Origin: Alistipes timonensis
GTDB taxonomy: Bacteria; Bacteroidota; Bacteroidia; Bacteroidales; Muribaculaceae
Length of the DNA stretch: 64,000 bases
Reading direction: 5' to 3'
Assembly (NCBI GenBank): GCA_023663385.1
Contig: JAMPHO010000002.1
Span: 1 to 64,000, forward strand
The notes under the pieces are model-generated. The model searched no databases. It was not told the origin of the DNA and saw nothing but the letters and a program-made list of their open reading frames with translations. Made by a program: the position numbers and the translations under genes. This document shows, one piece after another, positions 8,571 to 16,737 of the stretch. How positions within the stretch are numbered: position 1 is the stretch's first letter; each line of letters begins with the position of its first letter.

Positions 8571-9446
8571 TCAGATGCGGTCAAGGACGGTCGCGATGAG
8601 GTCGCGGATGGCGGTCTTGTAGTTGGGGGTCGCGTCGTGGCGCATGCGGTTGGCGATAATCGAGCATACGGTCATAGCGCGGTGCCCCATCAGGCGGCTT
8701 AGGCCCTGGAGGGGTGCCGACTCCATCTCGTAGTTGGTGACTTTGCGGTCGCCGAAGCGGAACTCCTCGATGCGGCGGTTGAGGTCGGGATTGGCCAGCG
8801 GGAGGCGCAGCTCGCGTCCCTGCGGACCGTAGAAGCCCACAGCGGAGATGGTATTGCCGCGCACCATATCGTCGCGGCCGATCTGGTCGACCAGGGCGCT
8901 GTTGGCGTCAACAACGTAGGGTTTGGCCCAGAGGGGGTTCCAACCGGTGTGCTCGCAGAAGGCGCGCTCGAAATCGAGGTCGGCCACCTCGTCGCGGCCG
9001 GCGTAATAGTTGAGCACGCCGTCGAAACCGATAGCCTTTTCGGCGATAACGGGTGTACCGAGCTTCAGCTCGGGCTGGAGGGCGCCGGAGGTGCCGATGC
9101 GCACCATGGTGAGCTCGCGGTGGTTGTCGCGCACCTCGCGGGTGGCGAAGTCGATGTTGGCCAGCGCGTCGAGCTCGTTGATCACGATGTCGATGTTGTC
9201 GGGTCCGATGCCGTGGCTGAGGCACATAATCGGCTTACCCTTGTAGGTACCACCGATGGTGTGGAACTCGCGCGACGACACTTCGAAGTCGCGGGTATCG
9301 AAATGCTCGGCCACGATGTCAACACGACCCGGATCACCGACGAGGATTATTCGGTCGGTAAGCTGCTCGGGAAGGAGGTGGAGGTGGAATACCGACCCGT
9401 CGGGGTTGATGATCAGTTCGGAAGGTGCTATGATTTTCTTTTCCAT
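8571..9446 (-). CDS. udp: nucleoside (uridine-type) phosphorylase
   Basis: A 291-residue member of the PNP/UDP phosphorylase family, catalysing phosphorolysis of a (probably pyrimidine) nucleoside to base plus ribose-1-phosphate. LVGDPGRVD near residue 37 and MVRIGTSGALQ near 115 are the phosphate-binding elements. YEMESAPLQGL near 240 holds the ribose-binding Glu-Met-Glu. The Bacteroidales form is longer than E. coli Udp (253 aa) because of N-terminal and mid-domain insertions. It lies 49 nt downstream of dprA on the same strand and could be the last gene of that operon, although a short GCGAAGC hairpin sits between. Substrate choice (uridine versus other) is inferred. Confidence 0.85.
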   Translation of the reverse strand: MEKKIIAPSELIINPDGSVFHLHLLPEQLTDRIILVGDPGRVDIVAEHFDTRDFEVSSREFHTIGGTYKGKPIMCLSHGIGPDNIDIVINELDALANIDFATREVRDNHRELTMVRIGTSGALQPELKLGTPVIAEKAIGFDGVLNYYAGRDEVADLDFERAFCEHTGWNPLWAKPYVVDANSALVDQIGRDDMVRGNTISAVGFYGPQGRELRLPLANPDLNRRIEEFRFGDRKVTNYEMESAPLQGLSRLMGHRAMTVCSIIANRMRHDATPNYKTAIRDLIATVLDRI

Positions 9447-9495
9447 GGTTGTTGTGTTGGTGTATTATTGTTTACGCTTCGCGTAACGTGAAAGT

Positions 9496-10626
9496 TCAGT
9501 TCGCGCGGTAACGCGCTCCGGGGAGGGCCATCACGAGGTCGTTGAACTCCATCTCGACCAGCAGGGCCATCAGCTGCCCGGCGGGGATGCCGAGCGCGCT
9601 CTGCAGGTGGTCGACGGTGGCCTCGCCGTGGTGCGTCAGGTAGTCGAGCACCTTGGCCTGCGGTTCGGGCAGCGGGGCGAAGAGCTCGGCTTGGTCACCC
9701 TCCGCGGGGCGCGGGGTCCACCCCATAGCACGGATGATGTCGTCGGCATTCTCGACCATCGCCGCCGTCTGCTCCTTGATGAGCATATTGCACCCGGCGC
9801 TGAAGCGGTCCGACGTGCGCCCCGGGAGGGCGAACACCTCGCGGTCGTAGGCGCGGGCCACGCGGGCCGTGTTCAGGGCGCCCCCGCGGTCGGCCGCCGA
9901 CTCAACTACCACAACGGCGTCGGACAACGCCGCGACTATGCGGTTGCGAGCCAGGAAATTGCCGCGATGTGGCCGGGTACCGTGCACATAGTCGGTAAGG
10001 AGTGCGCCAGCGCCGCGGGCCATGCGGGCGGCGTCGTTGCGGTGCTCGGCGGGGTATATCGTGTCGAGGCCGTGGGCCACAACGGCGACCGTCGGCACCC
10101 CCGCGGCCATGGCGCGACGGTGGCCGAGAATGTCGCACCCGATAGCCAGACCGCTCACCACGAGCAGGTCGTCGAGCTTCTCGGCGAGGTCGCCGATGAG
10201 CTTGTTTATGAACTGCGCTCCGTAGACAGTCGCGTTGCGGGTGCCAACCACCGCTAACACATGCCGGGCGTTGAGGTCGCAGTCACCCTTGGCGTAGAGC
10301 ATCACCGGGGCGTCGTCGCAGGCGGCGAGCCGCCGGGGGAAATCGTCGTCGCGGAAATAGAGACATCTGATTCCGTTCTTCTCGATGAAGGGGAGCTCCT
10401 CGCGGGCCGCGTCCATCGCGGCGTCAAGGTCGGCGCTCGAAAGCGACACGCGCCTCCCGGTGCCCACCTCGCGGAAAACCTCGGTGCCGTTTTCAAACAG
10501 CGCCTTCTCCGACCCGAACAGCTCCAGGAGCCGCTCGGCCCGGCCAATGTTCATACCGCGCAGCTGGGAGAAGGCCACCCGGTAGAAGAGTTCCGGCATA
10601 TCGGTTCGCGACGGTTGTATAATCAT
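9496..10626 (-). CDS. dprA: DNA-processing protein DprA
   Basis: 376 residues in the usual DprA order: an N-terminal helical region with a helix-hairpin-helix-like QLRGMNIGRAERLLELFG; a Rossmann-like core with VVGTRNATVYG, SGLAIGCDILGHRRAM and GGALNTARVARAYDREVFALPG; and a C-terminal winged helix (PEPQAKVLDYLTHHGEATVDHLQ). DprA loads RecA on incoming single-stranded DNA; many non-competent bacteria also keep it. The first variant from canonical SGLAxGID is the Cys in IGCDILGH. The start overlaps the stop of the thioesterase gene by 4 nt (ATGA at 10626-10623), so the two are probably translationally coupled from the promoter at 11141-11111. Confidence 0.93.
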   Translation of the reverse strand: MIIQPSRTDMPELFYRVAFSQLRGMNIGRAERLLELFGSEKALFENGTEVFREVGTGRRVSLSSADLDAAMDAAREELPFIEKNGIRCLYFRDDDFPRRLAACDDAPVMLYAKGDCDLNARHVLAVVGTRNATVYGAQFINKLIGDLAEKLDDLLVVSGLAIGCDILGHRRAMAAGVPTVAVVAHGLDTIYPAEHRNDAARMARGAGALLTDYVHGTRPHRGNFLARNRIVAALSDAVVVVESAADRGGALNTARVARAYDREVFALPGRTSDRFSAGCNMLIKEQTAAMVENADDIIRAMGWTPRPAEGDQAELFAPLPEPQAKVLDYLTHHGEATVDHLQSALGIPAGQLMALLVEMEFNDLVMALPGARYRAN

Positions 10627-11054
10627 TTGGAGGGTGTTTCAGCTGTCGTTATCGACCCGGCAAACGCTTCGGCGAGCTCCTCGCCGCGACTCAGGCGACC
10701 ATTGGAGGTCGATACTATGGTCACAAGGGCCTTCACCACCTGCTGCCCGGCCTCGTTGAAAATATCCTGGTGGAAGATGAACCTCGCGCCGCGGCGTTCG
10801 AGCCAGAGGCAGCTCGTCATCCTTTCGGCCAGGCGCAGGGGACGCAGATAGGAAATCTCAATCTTGCTCACCACGGGATCGACCCCGCGGCGCTGCATGT
10901 CGCGGAAGCTCACCCCGCGGCTCTCGCAGAACTCGTGGCGGGTGTGCTCAAGGTAGTGCAGATAGTTGGCGTTATTGACAATCCCCTGCGAGTCAACCTC
11001 GTAGTCGCGCACCTTCATAGGCAGTTCAAACGTGTATCGGGTTTCCCGGGTCAT
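10623..11054 (-). CDS. acyl-CoA thioesterase, YbgC/4HBT hot-dog family
   Basis: 143 residues with the hot-dog signature of YbgC-type thioesterases: VRDYEVDSQGIVNNANYLHYLEHTR at residues 16-40, where Asp/Asn near 29 take the place of the catalytic Asp region, and the characteristic SKIEISYLRPLRL. It hydrolyses short acyl-CoA or acyl-ACP thioesters; the exact substrate cannot be read. It is first in an operon with dprA, overlapping it by ATGA. A good sigma-A promoter (TTTG-N19-TAACTTTG) lies 57-87 nt upstream. Confidence 0.85.
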   Translation of the reverse strand: MTRETRYTFELPMKVRDYEVDSQGIVNNANYLHYLEHTRHEFCESRGVSFRDMQRRGVDPVVSKIEISYLRPLRLAERMTSCLWLERRGARFIFHQDIFNEAGQQVVKALVTIVSTSNGRLSRGEELAEAFAGSITTAETPSK

Positions 11055-11110
11055 ATGGCGGTATTATGCTCAGATGTTTGTAATGATGTATCTTGTGTTG
11101 TTGATAAAAC

Positions 11111-11141
11111 CAAAGTTAGGGGTTTTCGGGGAATCTTCAAA
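11111..11141 (-). promoter_or_regulatory. promoter of the thioesterase-dprA operon
   Basis: On the minus strand, TTTG (11141-11138), a 19-nt spacer and TAACTTTG (11118-11111) make a full match to the Bacteroidetes sigma-A promoter. The predicted leader before the start at 11054 is about 50 nt. Confidence 0.7.
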
Positions 11142-11151
11142 ACAAAATTAG

Positions 11152-11159
11152 TAATTTTG
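11152..11159 (+). promoter_or_regulatory. -7 element TAATTTTG ahead of the Ntn-hydrolase
   Basis: A perfect TAnnTTTG lies only 8 nt before the first ATG of the next gene (11168). With a transcription start 4-8 nt downstream, the mRNA would be nearly leaderless, or translation would begin at the in-frame ATG at 11177. No clear -33 element at the standard spacing. Confidence 0.5.
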
Positions 11160-11167
11160 CACCGAAT

Positions 11168-12256
11168 ATGCGTATAATGAGAGAAGTGTCAAAGAAGTGG
11201 CTCGCGGCAACGTGCGCGGCCATGGTCGCCGCCGGTGGCTGGGCGTGCACTTCGGCCCTCGTGGGAGCCGAAGCCTCGGCCACAGGGCGCTGGATGCTGT
11301 GGAAGCACCGCGACTCGGGCCATCCGCACAACATTGTCGACCGCGTGGAAGCCACCGACTCGACCCTCGCCTTCGTCGCGCTCTTCAACGCCGACGACCG
11401 CGACCGCAGCGAAGCCTGGATCGGGTTCAACTCGGCGGGTTTCGCGGTGATGAACACCGCGAGCTACAACCTCGCGCCCGACACCGCCCGGCTGAAGGAC
11501 CGCGAGGGATTCGTGATGAGCCGCGCCTTGGGCGTTTGCCGCTCGATTGAGGATTTCGACTCGCTTCTGCGCTCGCTCCCCCGCCCGATGGGGGTACAGG
11601 CCAATTTCGGAGCCGTCGATGCCGCGGGCAACGGCGCGTTCTTCGAAACCGACGACAATGGCTTCACGCGCTTCGACCTGACTGACGCCACCGACGGTAT
11701 GATTCTGCGCACCAACTACTCGATGTCGGGGGGCGCCGCGAACCGCCTCGGAGTCGAACGCTACGACAACGAGCGGTACATAATCGATACCATTACCGCC
11801 AGCGGGAAACTCGCCCCGTGGCACTTTACCGAGACCCTTTCGCGCTCGTTCCGCCTCCCTACGGGTTCCGACCCCTATGCCCGGGGGAACGCTTCGGCAC
11901 CCGACCGCGGAAAGTGCATCGCCCGGGGGAGCTCCTGTGCCTCCGTGGTGATCGAGGGGCCGCTCCCCGGCGAGGATCCTGGCCGGGGCATAGTGATGTG
12001 GACCGCCATAGGCTTCCCAACCCTTTCGAGCGCGCTCCCGGCCACTCTCGACTCCATAGCGCCCCCGCTGCTCGATGACGGGAACGGGCGCTCGCCCCAG
12101 TGCGACCGCGCCAACGCCCTGAAAGCCAAAGCGATTTACGGTAGCGGCAAACAGCGACGCTTCAACCTCGCGTTCATAAGGAAACATATCGACGCCTGCC
12201 GCCGCGACGCGCTCGCCCAATACCGCTCGCGCCATCCGCAGGCTCCAAAGAAATAA
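11168..12256 (+). CDS. secreted Ntn-hydrolase of the C45/AAT (carcinine hydrolase / isopenicillin N acyltransferase-like) type
   Basis: 362 residues. A signal-like leader (MREVSKKWLAATCAAMVAAGGWA) ends directly before Cys27. The following CTSALVG...GRWMLWKHRDSG matches the start of C45-family Ntn-hydrolases, where an exposed N-terminal Cys is both base and nucleophile. VMNTASYNL, NFGAVDAAGNGAFFETDDNG and LRTNYSMSG fit the family core. Such enzymes cleave or transfer amide-linked acyl groups; relatives act on peptides, penicillins or bile-salt-like amides. The substrate cannot be told. Signal cleavage itself would expose the nucleophile. The start may be the ATG at 11168 or 11177. The C-terminus is basic (RHPQAPKK). 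A small membrane protein follows after 22 nt. Confidence 0.7.
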   Translation: MRIMREVSKKWLAATCAAMVAAGGWACTSALVGAEASATGRWMLWKHRDSGHPHNIVDRVEATDSTLAFVALFNADDRDRSEAWIGFNSAGFAVMNTASYNLAPDTARLKDREGFVMSRALGVCRSIEDFDSLLRSLPRPMGVQANFGAVDAAGNGAFFETDDNGFTRFDLTDATDGMILRTNYSMSGGAANRLGVERYDNERYIIDTITASGKLAPWHFTETLSRSFRLPTGSDPYARGNASAPDRGKCIARGSSCASVVIEGPLPGEDPGRGIVMWTAIGFPTLSSALPATLDSIAPPLLDDGNGRSPQCDRANALKAKAIYGSGKQRRFNLAFIRKHIDACRRDALAQYRSRHPQAPKK

Positions 12257-12278
12257 CAACCAAGTTTTTATCTCAGTG

Positions 12279-12650
12279 ATGAATCCGGCATTACTCACCG
12301 TAGGGCTGCTCGTTGTGGCCAATATTTTTATGACCGTGGCCTGGTACGGCCACCTCAAGCTCCAGAGCACAGGCGTGTCGACCAACTGGCCCGTGTTCGT
12401 AATCATACTCGTATCCTGGGGGATAGCGCTGGTGGAATACTGCTTCCAGGTGCCCGCCAACCGTCTCGGCTTCGAGGGCAACGGCGGCCCGTTCTCGCTT
12501 ATGCAGCTCAAAGTGATGCAGGAAGTAATCACGCTGGTGGTATTCGTGATATTCAGCGTGATAGCTTTCAACGACTTCCAGCTGCGGTGGAACCACTTCG
12601 CCGCGATGCTTCTGCTCATCGGCGCCGTTTACCTCGTGTTTATGAAGTAA
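12279..12650 (+). CDS. DMT-family small membrane protein (DUF486)
   Basis: About 123 residues with four hydrophobic helices (roughly residues 5-25, 38-55, 75-95 and 103-121). VANIFMTVAWYGHLK and WGIALVEYCFQVPANRLG are the conserved DUF486 segments. DUF486 proteins resemble half-size drug/metabolite transporters; the transported compound is unknown. The ATG at 12279 is preferred over a GTG one codon upstream. It lies 22 nt after the Ntn-hydrolase gene on the same strand and is probably co-transcribed. Confidence 0.82.
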   Translation: MNPALLTVGLLVVANIFMTVAWYGHLKLQSTGVSTNWPVFVIILVSWGIALVEYCFQVPANRLGFEGNGGPFSLMQLKVMQEVITLVVFVIFSVIAFNDFQLRWNHFAAMLLLIGAVYLVFMK

Positions 12651-12675
12651 TTTTGCATTATTTCACCACTATTAG

Positions 12676-12707
12676 TTTGAATATAGGGCGCCAAACGCGT
12701 AACTTTG
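12676..12707 (+). promoter_or_regulatory. promoter of the M3 peptidase gene
   Basis: TTTG (12676-12679), a 20-nt spacer and TAACTTTG (12700-12707). The element excludes an upstream ATG at 12705 as the start, because transcription would begin after it, and supports ATG 12726. Confidence 0.72.
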
Positions 12708-12725
12708 TATAACCAACTACATTAT

Positions 12726-14876
12726 ATGAAAAAAGTAATTCCGGCGCTTACTGCCGCCATCGCACTTATGACACAGACAACGCCTATGCAGGCGGCCTCC
12801 GCCCCGGGGGCGGTGTTCGCCAAGCCGTTCACTGAAACCGTTCACGGCACGGCTCCGTTCGCCAACATCACCAATGCCGACTACGAGCCGGCCATCGACC
12901 GCGGTATCGACCTGGCACGCAAGGAAATCCAGGCTATCGCGACAAACCCCGAAGCCCCGACCTTCGAGAACACCATAGTCGCGCTCGACCGCTCAGGCAA
13001 GGACCTCGACCGCGTGCTCAACATCTTCTACAACCTCCTCGAAGCCGACTCCGACGACGAGATGATGGAGATTTCGATGCGCGTTACCCCCAAGCTCTCC
13101 GACTACTCCACCTCGATCATCCTCAACCAGGACCTCTGGAAGCGCGTTAAGGCCGTTTACGATGGCCGCGGCGCCCTCAAGCTCACCCCCGAGCAGCAGA
13201 CCCTCCTCCAGAAAACCTACGACAGCTTCGCCCTCTCCGGCGCGAACCTCGAAGGGGCTGACCGCGAGGAATACCGCAAACTCAGCTCCGAACTCTCCGA
13301 GCTGACAACCAAGTTCGGGCAGAATGTGCTCAAGGAACTCAACACCTACGAAATATGGCTGACCTCCGACGACCTCGCCGGGCTCCCCGAAGGGGTTGTG
13401 GCCGAAGCCGCCCAGCTCGCCGAGCAGAAGGGGCGCAAGGGTGAGTTCCTCTTCACCCTCGCCCAGCCTACCTATATGGCGTTTATGAAGTACAGCGAGC
13501 GCCCCGACCTCCGCGAGCGCTTCTACCGCCTCTACACCGGCCGCAACACCAAGGGTGAATACTCCAACATGGAGAACATCAAGCGCATCTCCAAGCTTCG
13601 CCTTAAAATAGCCAACCTCCTCGGTGCGAAAACCTACGCCGAGCACTCGCTGCGCCGCACGATGGCCCAGAACCCCGAGAGCGTGTACAAACTGCTCGAC
13701 CAGCTGCGCGACGCCTACCGCCCCGCCCTCGACAAGGAGATGGCCGAACTTACCGAATTCGCCTCGCAGGCCGAAGGGAAGCCCGTAACCATCAACGCCT
13801 GGGACTACAGCTACTGGGCCAACAAACTGAAGAACGCCCGCTACGCGTTCGACGAGGAGGAGCTCCGCCCCTACTTCGAGCTTGACAACGTGATCAACGG
13901 CGTGTTCGGCCTCGCGACCAAGCTCTACGGCCTCCAGTTCACCCAGAACGACTCCATCCAGCCCTACCACCCCGACGTGAAGGCTTTCGACGTGACCGAC
14001 GACAAAGGCAACTTCATCGGCGTGATTTACACCGACTTCTTCCCCCGCGCCTCGAAGCGTCCCGGCGCGTGGATGACCGAGTTCAAAGGCCAGTCGATCA
14101 ACGAACAGGGCGTTGACGAGCGTCCCCACGTCTCGATCGTGATGAACTTCACCAAGCCCACCGCCGACAAGCCCTCGCTCCTTACCCCCTACGAGGTCGA
14201 GACCTTCCTCCACGAGTTCGGCCACGCCCTCCACGGCCTGCTGACCCGCTGCACCTACGGCTCCCTCTCCGGCACAAGCGTTTACCGCGACTTCGTGGAG
14301 CTCCCCTCGCAGTTCAACGAGAACTACCTCACCGAGCAGCTCTTCCTCGACTCCTTCGCCAAGCACTATAAGACCGGCGAGAAGATTCCCGCCAACCTCG
14401 TTGAAAAAATCGTGAAGTCGTCGCAGTTCGGCGCCGCCTACGCCTGCATGCGCCAGCTCGGCTTCGGCTACGCCGACATGGCATGGCACACCATCACCGC
14501 CCCGGTCGACGACCCCGCCGCCTTTGAAAGCGCCGCCATCGAGCAGGTGCGCATCTTCCCCGACGTCGAAGGCTCGCTCCACTCCCCCCAGTTCAGCCAC
14601 ATCTTCGCCGGAGGCTACGCTGCCGGATATTACTCCTACAAATGGGCCGAGGTGCTCGACGCCGACGCTTTTGCCAAATTCAAGGAGAACGGCATCTTCG
14701 ACCGCGCCACCGCGGACTCCTTCCGCACCAACGTGCTTGAGCGCGGCGGCACGGAGAACCCCTCCGTACTCTACAAGCGTTTCCGCGGCCAGGATCCCAC
14801 CATCGACGCCCTCCTGATCCGCGACGGCATCCTCCCCGCCCCCGCCCCCAAGAACCTCACCCCCGCCAAAAACTAA
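12726..14876 (+). CDS. dcp: peptidyl-dipeptidase Dcp, M3 family, exported
   Basis: About 716 residues. The start at 12726 (MKKVIPALTAAIALMTQTTPMQA) gives a signal peptide and fits the promoter. The zinc site HEFGH is at about residues 496-500, inside the M3 motif FLHEFGHALHGLL. Typical M3A blocks are present (FENTIVALDRSGKDLDRVLNIFYNLL; SYWANKLKNARYAFDEEELRPYF; ASKRPGAWMTEF). The enzyme removes C-terminal dipeptides from peptides; the signal peptide places it in the periplasm or on the envelope. Monocistronic, with its own promoter and a perfect 15-bp terminator at 14895-14931. Confidence 0.92.
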   Translation: MKKVIPALTAAIALMTQTTPMQAASAPGAVFAKPFTETVHGTAPFANITNADYEPAIDRGIDLARKEIQAIATNPEAPTFENTIVALDRSGKDLDRVLNIFYNLLEADSDDEMMEISMRVTPKLSDYSTSIILNQDLWKRVKAVYDGRGALKLTPEQQTLLQKTYDSFALSGANLEGADREEYRKLSSELSELTTKFGQNVLKELNTYEIWLTSDDLAGLPEGVVAEAAQLAEQKGRKGEFLFTLAQPTYMAFMKYSERPDLRERFYRLYTGRNTKGEYSNMENIKRISKLRLKIANLLGAKTYAEHSLRRTMAQNPESVYKLLDQLRDAYRPALDKEMAELTEFASQAEGKPVTINAWDYSYWANKLKNARYAFDEEELRPYFELDNVINGVFGLATKLYGLQFTQNDSIQPYHPDVKAFDVTDDKGNFIGVIYTDFFPRASKRPGAWMTEFKGQSINEQGVDERPHVSIVMNFTKPTADKPSLLTPYEVETFLHEFGHALHGLLTRCTYGSLSGTSVYRDFVELPSQFNENYLTEQLFLDSFAKHYKTGEKIPANLVEKIVKSSQFGAAYACMRQLGFGYADMAWHTITAPVDDPAAFESAAIEQVRIFPDVEGSLHSPQFSHIFAGGYAAGYYSYKWAEVLDADAFAKFKENGIFDRATADSFRTNVLERGGTENPSVLYKRFRGQDPTIDALLIRDGILPAPAPKNLTPAKN

Positions 14877-14894
14877 GCGAGCGACAATAAACGA

Positions 14895-14931
14895 AAAGGC
14901 GCTGTGTCATGAATTCTGACACAGCGCCTTT
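14895..14931. terminator. bidirectional terminator hairpin
   Basis: A perfect 15-bp stem (14895-14909 with 14917-14931) around the loop TGAATTC, flanked by A-rich and T-rich sides. It lies between the convergent dcp and the 14952-15425 gene, so it can serve both. The stem core GCTGTGTCA/TGACACAGC recurs in the hairpin at 5764-5812. Confidence 0.88.
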
Positions 14932-14951
14932 CTGTTTATTAGTGGCTACTT

Positions 14952-15425
14952 TTAGCGGGCGGCCTTGATTTCCTCGGGGGTGTAGGTGAGGGTCACGGTG
15001 TCGTCGCCTTCAAGCGGGCCGATGATGAAGGTGAAGCCTTTGCCCGACTTGCGGAGCGCCTTGAAGAACTCGCGGGTCTCGGGGTCGTTGGCCGCTGCCA
15101 TCTGCGAGATGAACATAGGCTTCATCTCTGCGGCGTGCTGGTTGAGCTGCCCTATACCCTCGGCGGGAATCGGGAGACGGGTCTTCATGAACACATTGTT
15201 CTCCACGATCATGACGGTTTCGAGCACAGAGCCGTCGGCCTCCTTATCGGGGCATTTTGCCGCCATCTCGGCCACGATTTCCTCGATGGGGCGCACTTTC
15301 TTTTTCTCTTTCTTCTTAGCGGGAGCCTCGGTGGCGGGAGCGGCGGCATTGTCCTGAGCCGAAATTTCGGGAGCCGCCACGGCAAGAGCGAGCAGAAGAC
15401 TGAAAACAGTGATTAATTTCTTCAT
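14952..15425 (-). CDS. secreted small protein of unknown function, Lys-rich linker
   Basis: 157 residues, not recognised as a named family. A clear signal peptide (MKKLITVFSLLLALAVAAPEISA, then QDNAAAPATEAP) is followed by a basic stretch (KKKEKKKVRP, about 37-46) and a soluble domain of about 110 residues with mixed helix/strand character (ETVMIVENNVFMKTRLPIP; FFKALRKSGKGFTFIIGPLEG), ending in TYTPEEIKAAR. No lipobox, cysteine pair or catalytic motif is evident. It is alone on the minus strand between two terminators, so it is probably monocistronic. Real gene by signal peptide, codon use and position; function unknown. Confidence 0.75.
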   Translation of the reverse strand: MKKLITVFSLLLALAVAAPEISAQDNAAAPATEAPAKKKEKKKVRPIEEIVAEMAAKCPDKEADGSVLETVMIVENNVFMKTRLPIPAEGIGQLNQHAAEMKPMFISQMAAANDPETREFFKALRKSGKGFTFIIGPLEGDDTVTLTYTPEEIKAAR

Positions 15426-15492
15426 TTAGATTGATTGTTAACAATTTTATGGGCGCAATTTACGAAATTTTTTCCGAACGGCAATAACAAAA

Positions 15493-15516
15493 TCGCACGC
15501 GCCGCGGCGCGTGCGA
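15493..15516 (-). terminator. terminator of the rplY-pth-S4 operon
   Basis: A perfect 24-bp palindrome, TCGCACGCGCCG followed by its reverse complement, lies 38 nt past the S4-protein stop on the minus strand and is followed there by TTTTGTTATT. This is a strong intrinsic terminator. The remaining intergenic DNA (15426-15492) is AT-rich. Confidence 0.8.
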
Positions 15517-15553
15517 AGTCTTAGAAACTGCTTACCAATTTTTAAACGGTTTC

Positions 15554-16036
15554 TTACTCTTCGAAGTCCTCCTCGTCGAAGTCCAAGTCGTAGGGGTCCG
15601 AATCGACGAAAAACGGATCGTCGGCATCGTCGGGCATCTCGGCATACATCTCGCCTGTAAAGCGGGCCAGGTCGCGCCCCTCGCGCTTCGTCGGGCGTCC
15701 GAGACCCTTGCGGCGGTCGATGAAGCCGCTGATGCGTATCACGTCGAGAAGGTCGTACTGCTCTTTGGGGGTTATATTCTCCATATATTCCGGCACCAAC
15801 TTCGCGCCGAGGCGGTTCTCGGTGAGCGCCTTGACGCGGAACGAATAGGTCACCGGGGGCTTGCGCACCCCGATCACATCGCCCACCTTGATCATGCGCG
15901 ACGGCTTGGCCACAATGTCGCCACCCGGCGTGCGGAGCGTCACGCGTCCCTTCTTGCAGGAGTCAGTGGCCACGGTGCGCGTCTTGAACACTCGCATCGC
16001 CCAGAGCCACTTGTCAATTCTAACTTCCGTCTTCAT
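15554..16036 (-). CDS. hslR: S4-domain RNA-binding protein, Hsp15 (HslR)-like
   Basis: 160 residues. The N-terminal S4 fold is clear (VRIDKWLWAMRVFKTRTVATDSCKKGRV, residues 5-32; then GDVIGV). E. coli Hsp15 binds free 50S subunits carrying nascent chains and helps recycle them. The C-terminal third is basic (RRKGLGRPTKREGRD) and ends in a very acidic tail (DDADDPFF...DFDEEDFEE), giving a longer protein than E. coli Hsp15 (133 aa). It lies 6 nt after pth and forms the end of an L25-pth-S4 translation operon. Confidence 0.85.
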   Translation of the reverse strand: MKTEVRIDKWLWAMRVFKTRTVATDSCKKGRVTLRTPGGDIVAKPSRMIKVGDVIGVRKPPVTYSFRVKALTENRLGAKLVPEYMENITPKEQYDLLDVIRISGFIDRRKGLGRPTKREGRDLARFTGEMYAEMPDDADDPFFVDSDPYDLDFDEEDFEE

Positions 16037-16042
16037 AAGCGG

Positions 16043-16606
16043 TTACTTGTTGTTGAAGTCACACATCGCATGCTGGAGCCCGGCGAGCACGAACGTCTGC
16101 ACGGCGTCGACCGCCACCTCGACCCTTACGGGGAGCTCCTGACGCTCCTCGGGGGTGAACTGGCCGAGAACGTAATCAATCTGGCACCCGCGCGGATAGT
16201 TGTCGCCGATGCCGAAGCGGAGCCGCGGGTAAGCCTGCGAACCGAGCATCTGGGCGATGTTCTTCAGGCCGTTGTGCCCGGCGTCGCTCCCCGACGGCTT
16301 CATGCGTATCGCGCCGAAAGGGAGGGCGATGTCGTCGACCACCACGAGGATATGCTCCATCTCGATACCCTCCTTCTCCTTCCAGTAACGCACGGCGTTG
16401 CCGCTGAGGTTCATATAGGTCGAGGGTTTGAGAATCACGATCTGCTTGTTTTTCAAGCGTCCGCGGGCCACGTCGCCGTAGCGTTCGGTCGAGAATTGCA
16501 GCCCCCGGGCCTCGGCGAGCGCGTCGGCCACGCGGAAACCGATGTTGTGGCGGGTTCCGGTATACTCGGCTCCGATGTTTCCGAGACCCACTATAAGGTA
16601 TTTCAT
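16043..16606 (-). CDS. pth: peptidyl-tRNA hydrolase
   Basis: 187 residues from the ATG at 16606 ([12 protein letters not shown]), the family N-terminus; the open frame further upstream is not used. The enzyme releases peptides from peptidyl-tRNA that has dropped off the ribosome. Catalytic His20 is in [20 protein letters not shown] and [30 protein letters not shown] are the other signature blocks. Second gene of the operon rplY-pth-hslR, an order widespread in Bacteroidetes; the 131-nt gap to rplY shows no promoter of its own. Confidence 0.95.
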   Translation of the reverse strand: MKYLIVGLGNIGAEYTGTRHNIGFRVADALAEARGLQFSTERYGDVARGRLKNKQIVILKPSTYMNLSGNAVRYWKEKEGIEMEHILVVVDDIALPFGAIRMKPSGSDAGHNGLKNIAQMLGSQAYPRLRFGIGDNYPRGCQIDYVLGQFTPEERQELPVRVEVAVDAVQTFVLAGLQHAMCDFNNK

Positions 16607-16737
16607 AGAAATTGTCGCAAAACAGCTATCTGATAGATAAAAACAGCTACTTAGTAGATAAAAGAGAAGCGGCACCGGGGCGCGCTATGGCATCCCGAGG
16701 CCGCTTCAAAGCGTTGTCAGCGTTGCTGCGAGGTCGC

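Noticed and set aside
8373..9491. Plus-strand open frames opposite the nucleoside phosphorylase
   Set aside because: They are antisense shadows; the minus-strand phosphorylase has all family motifs.
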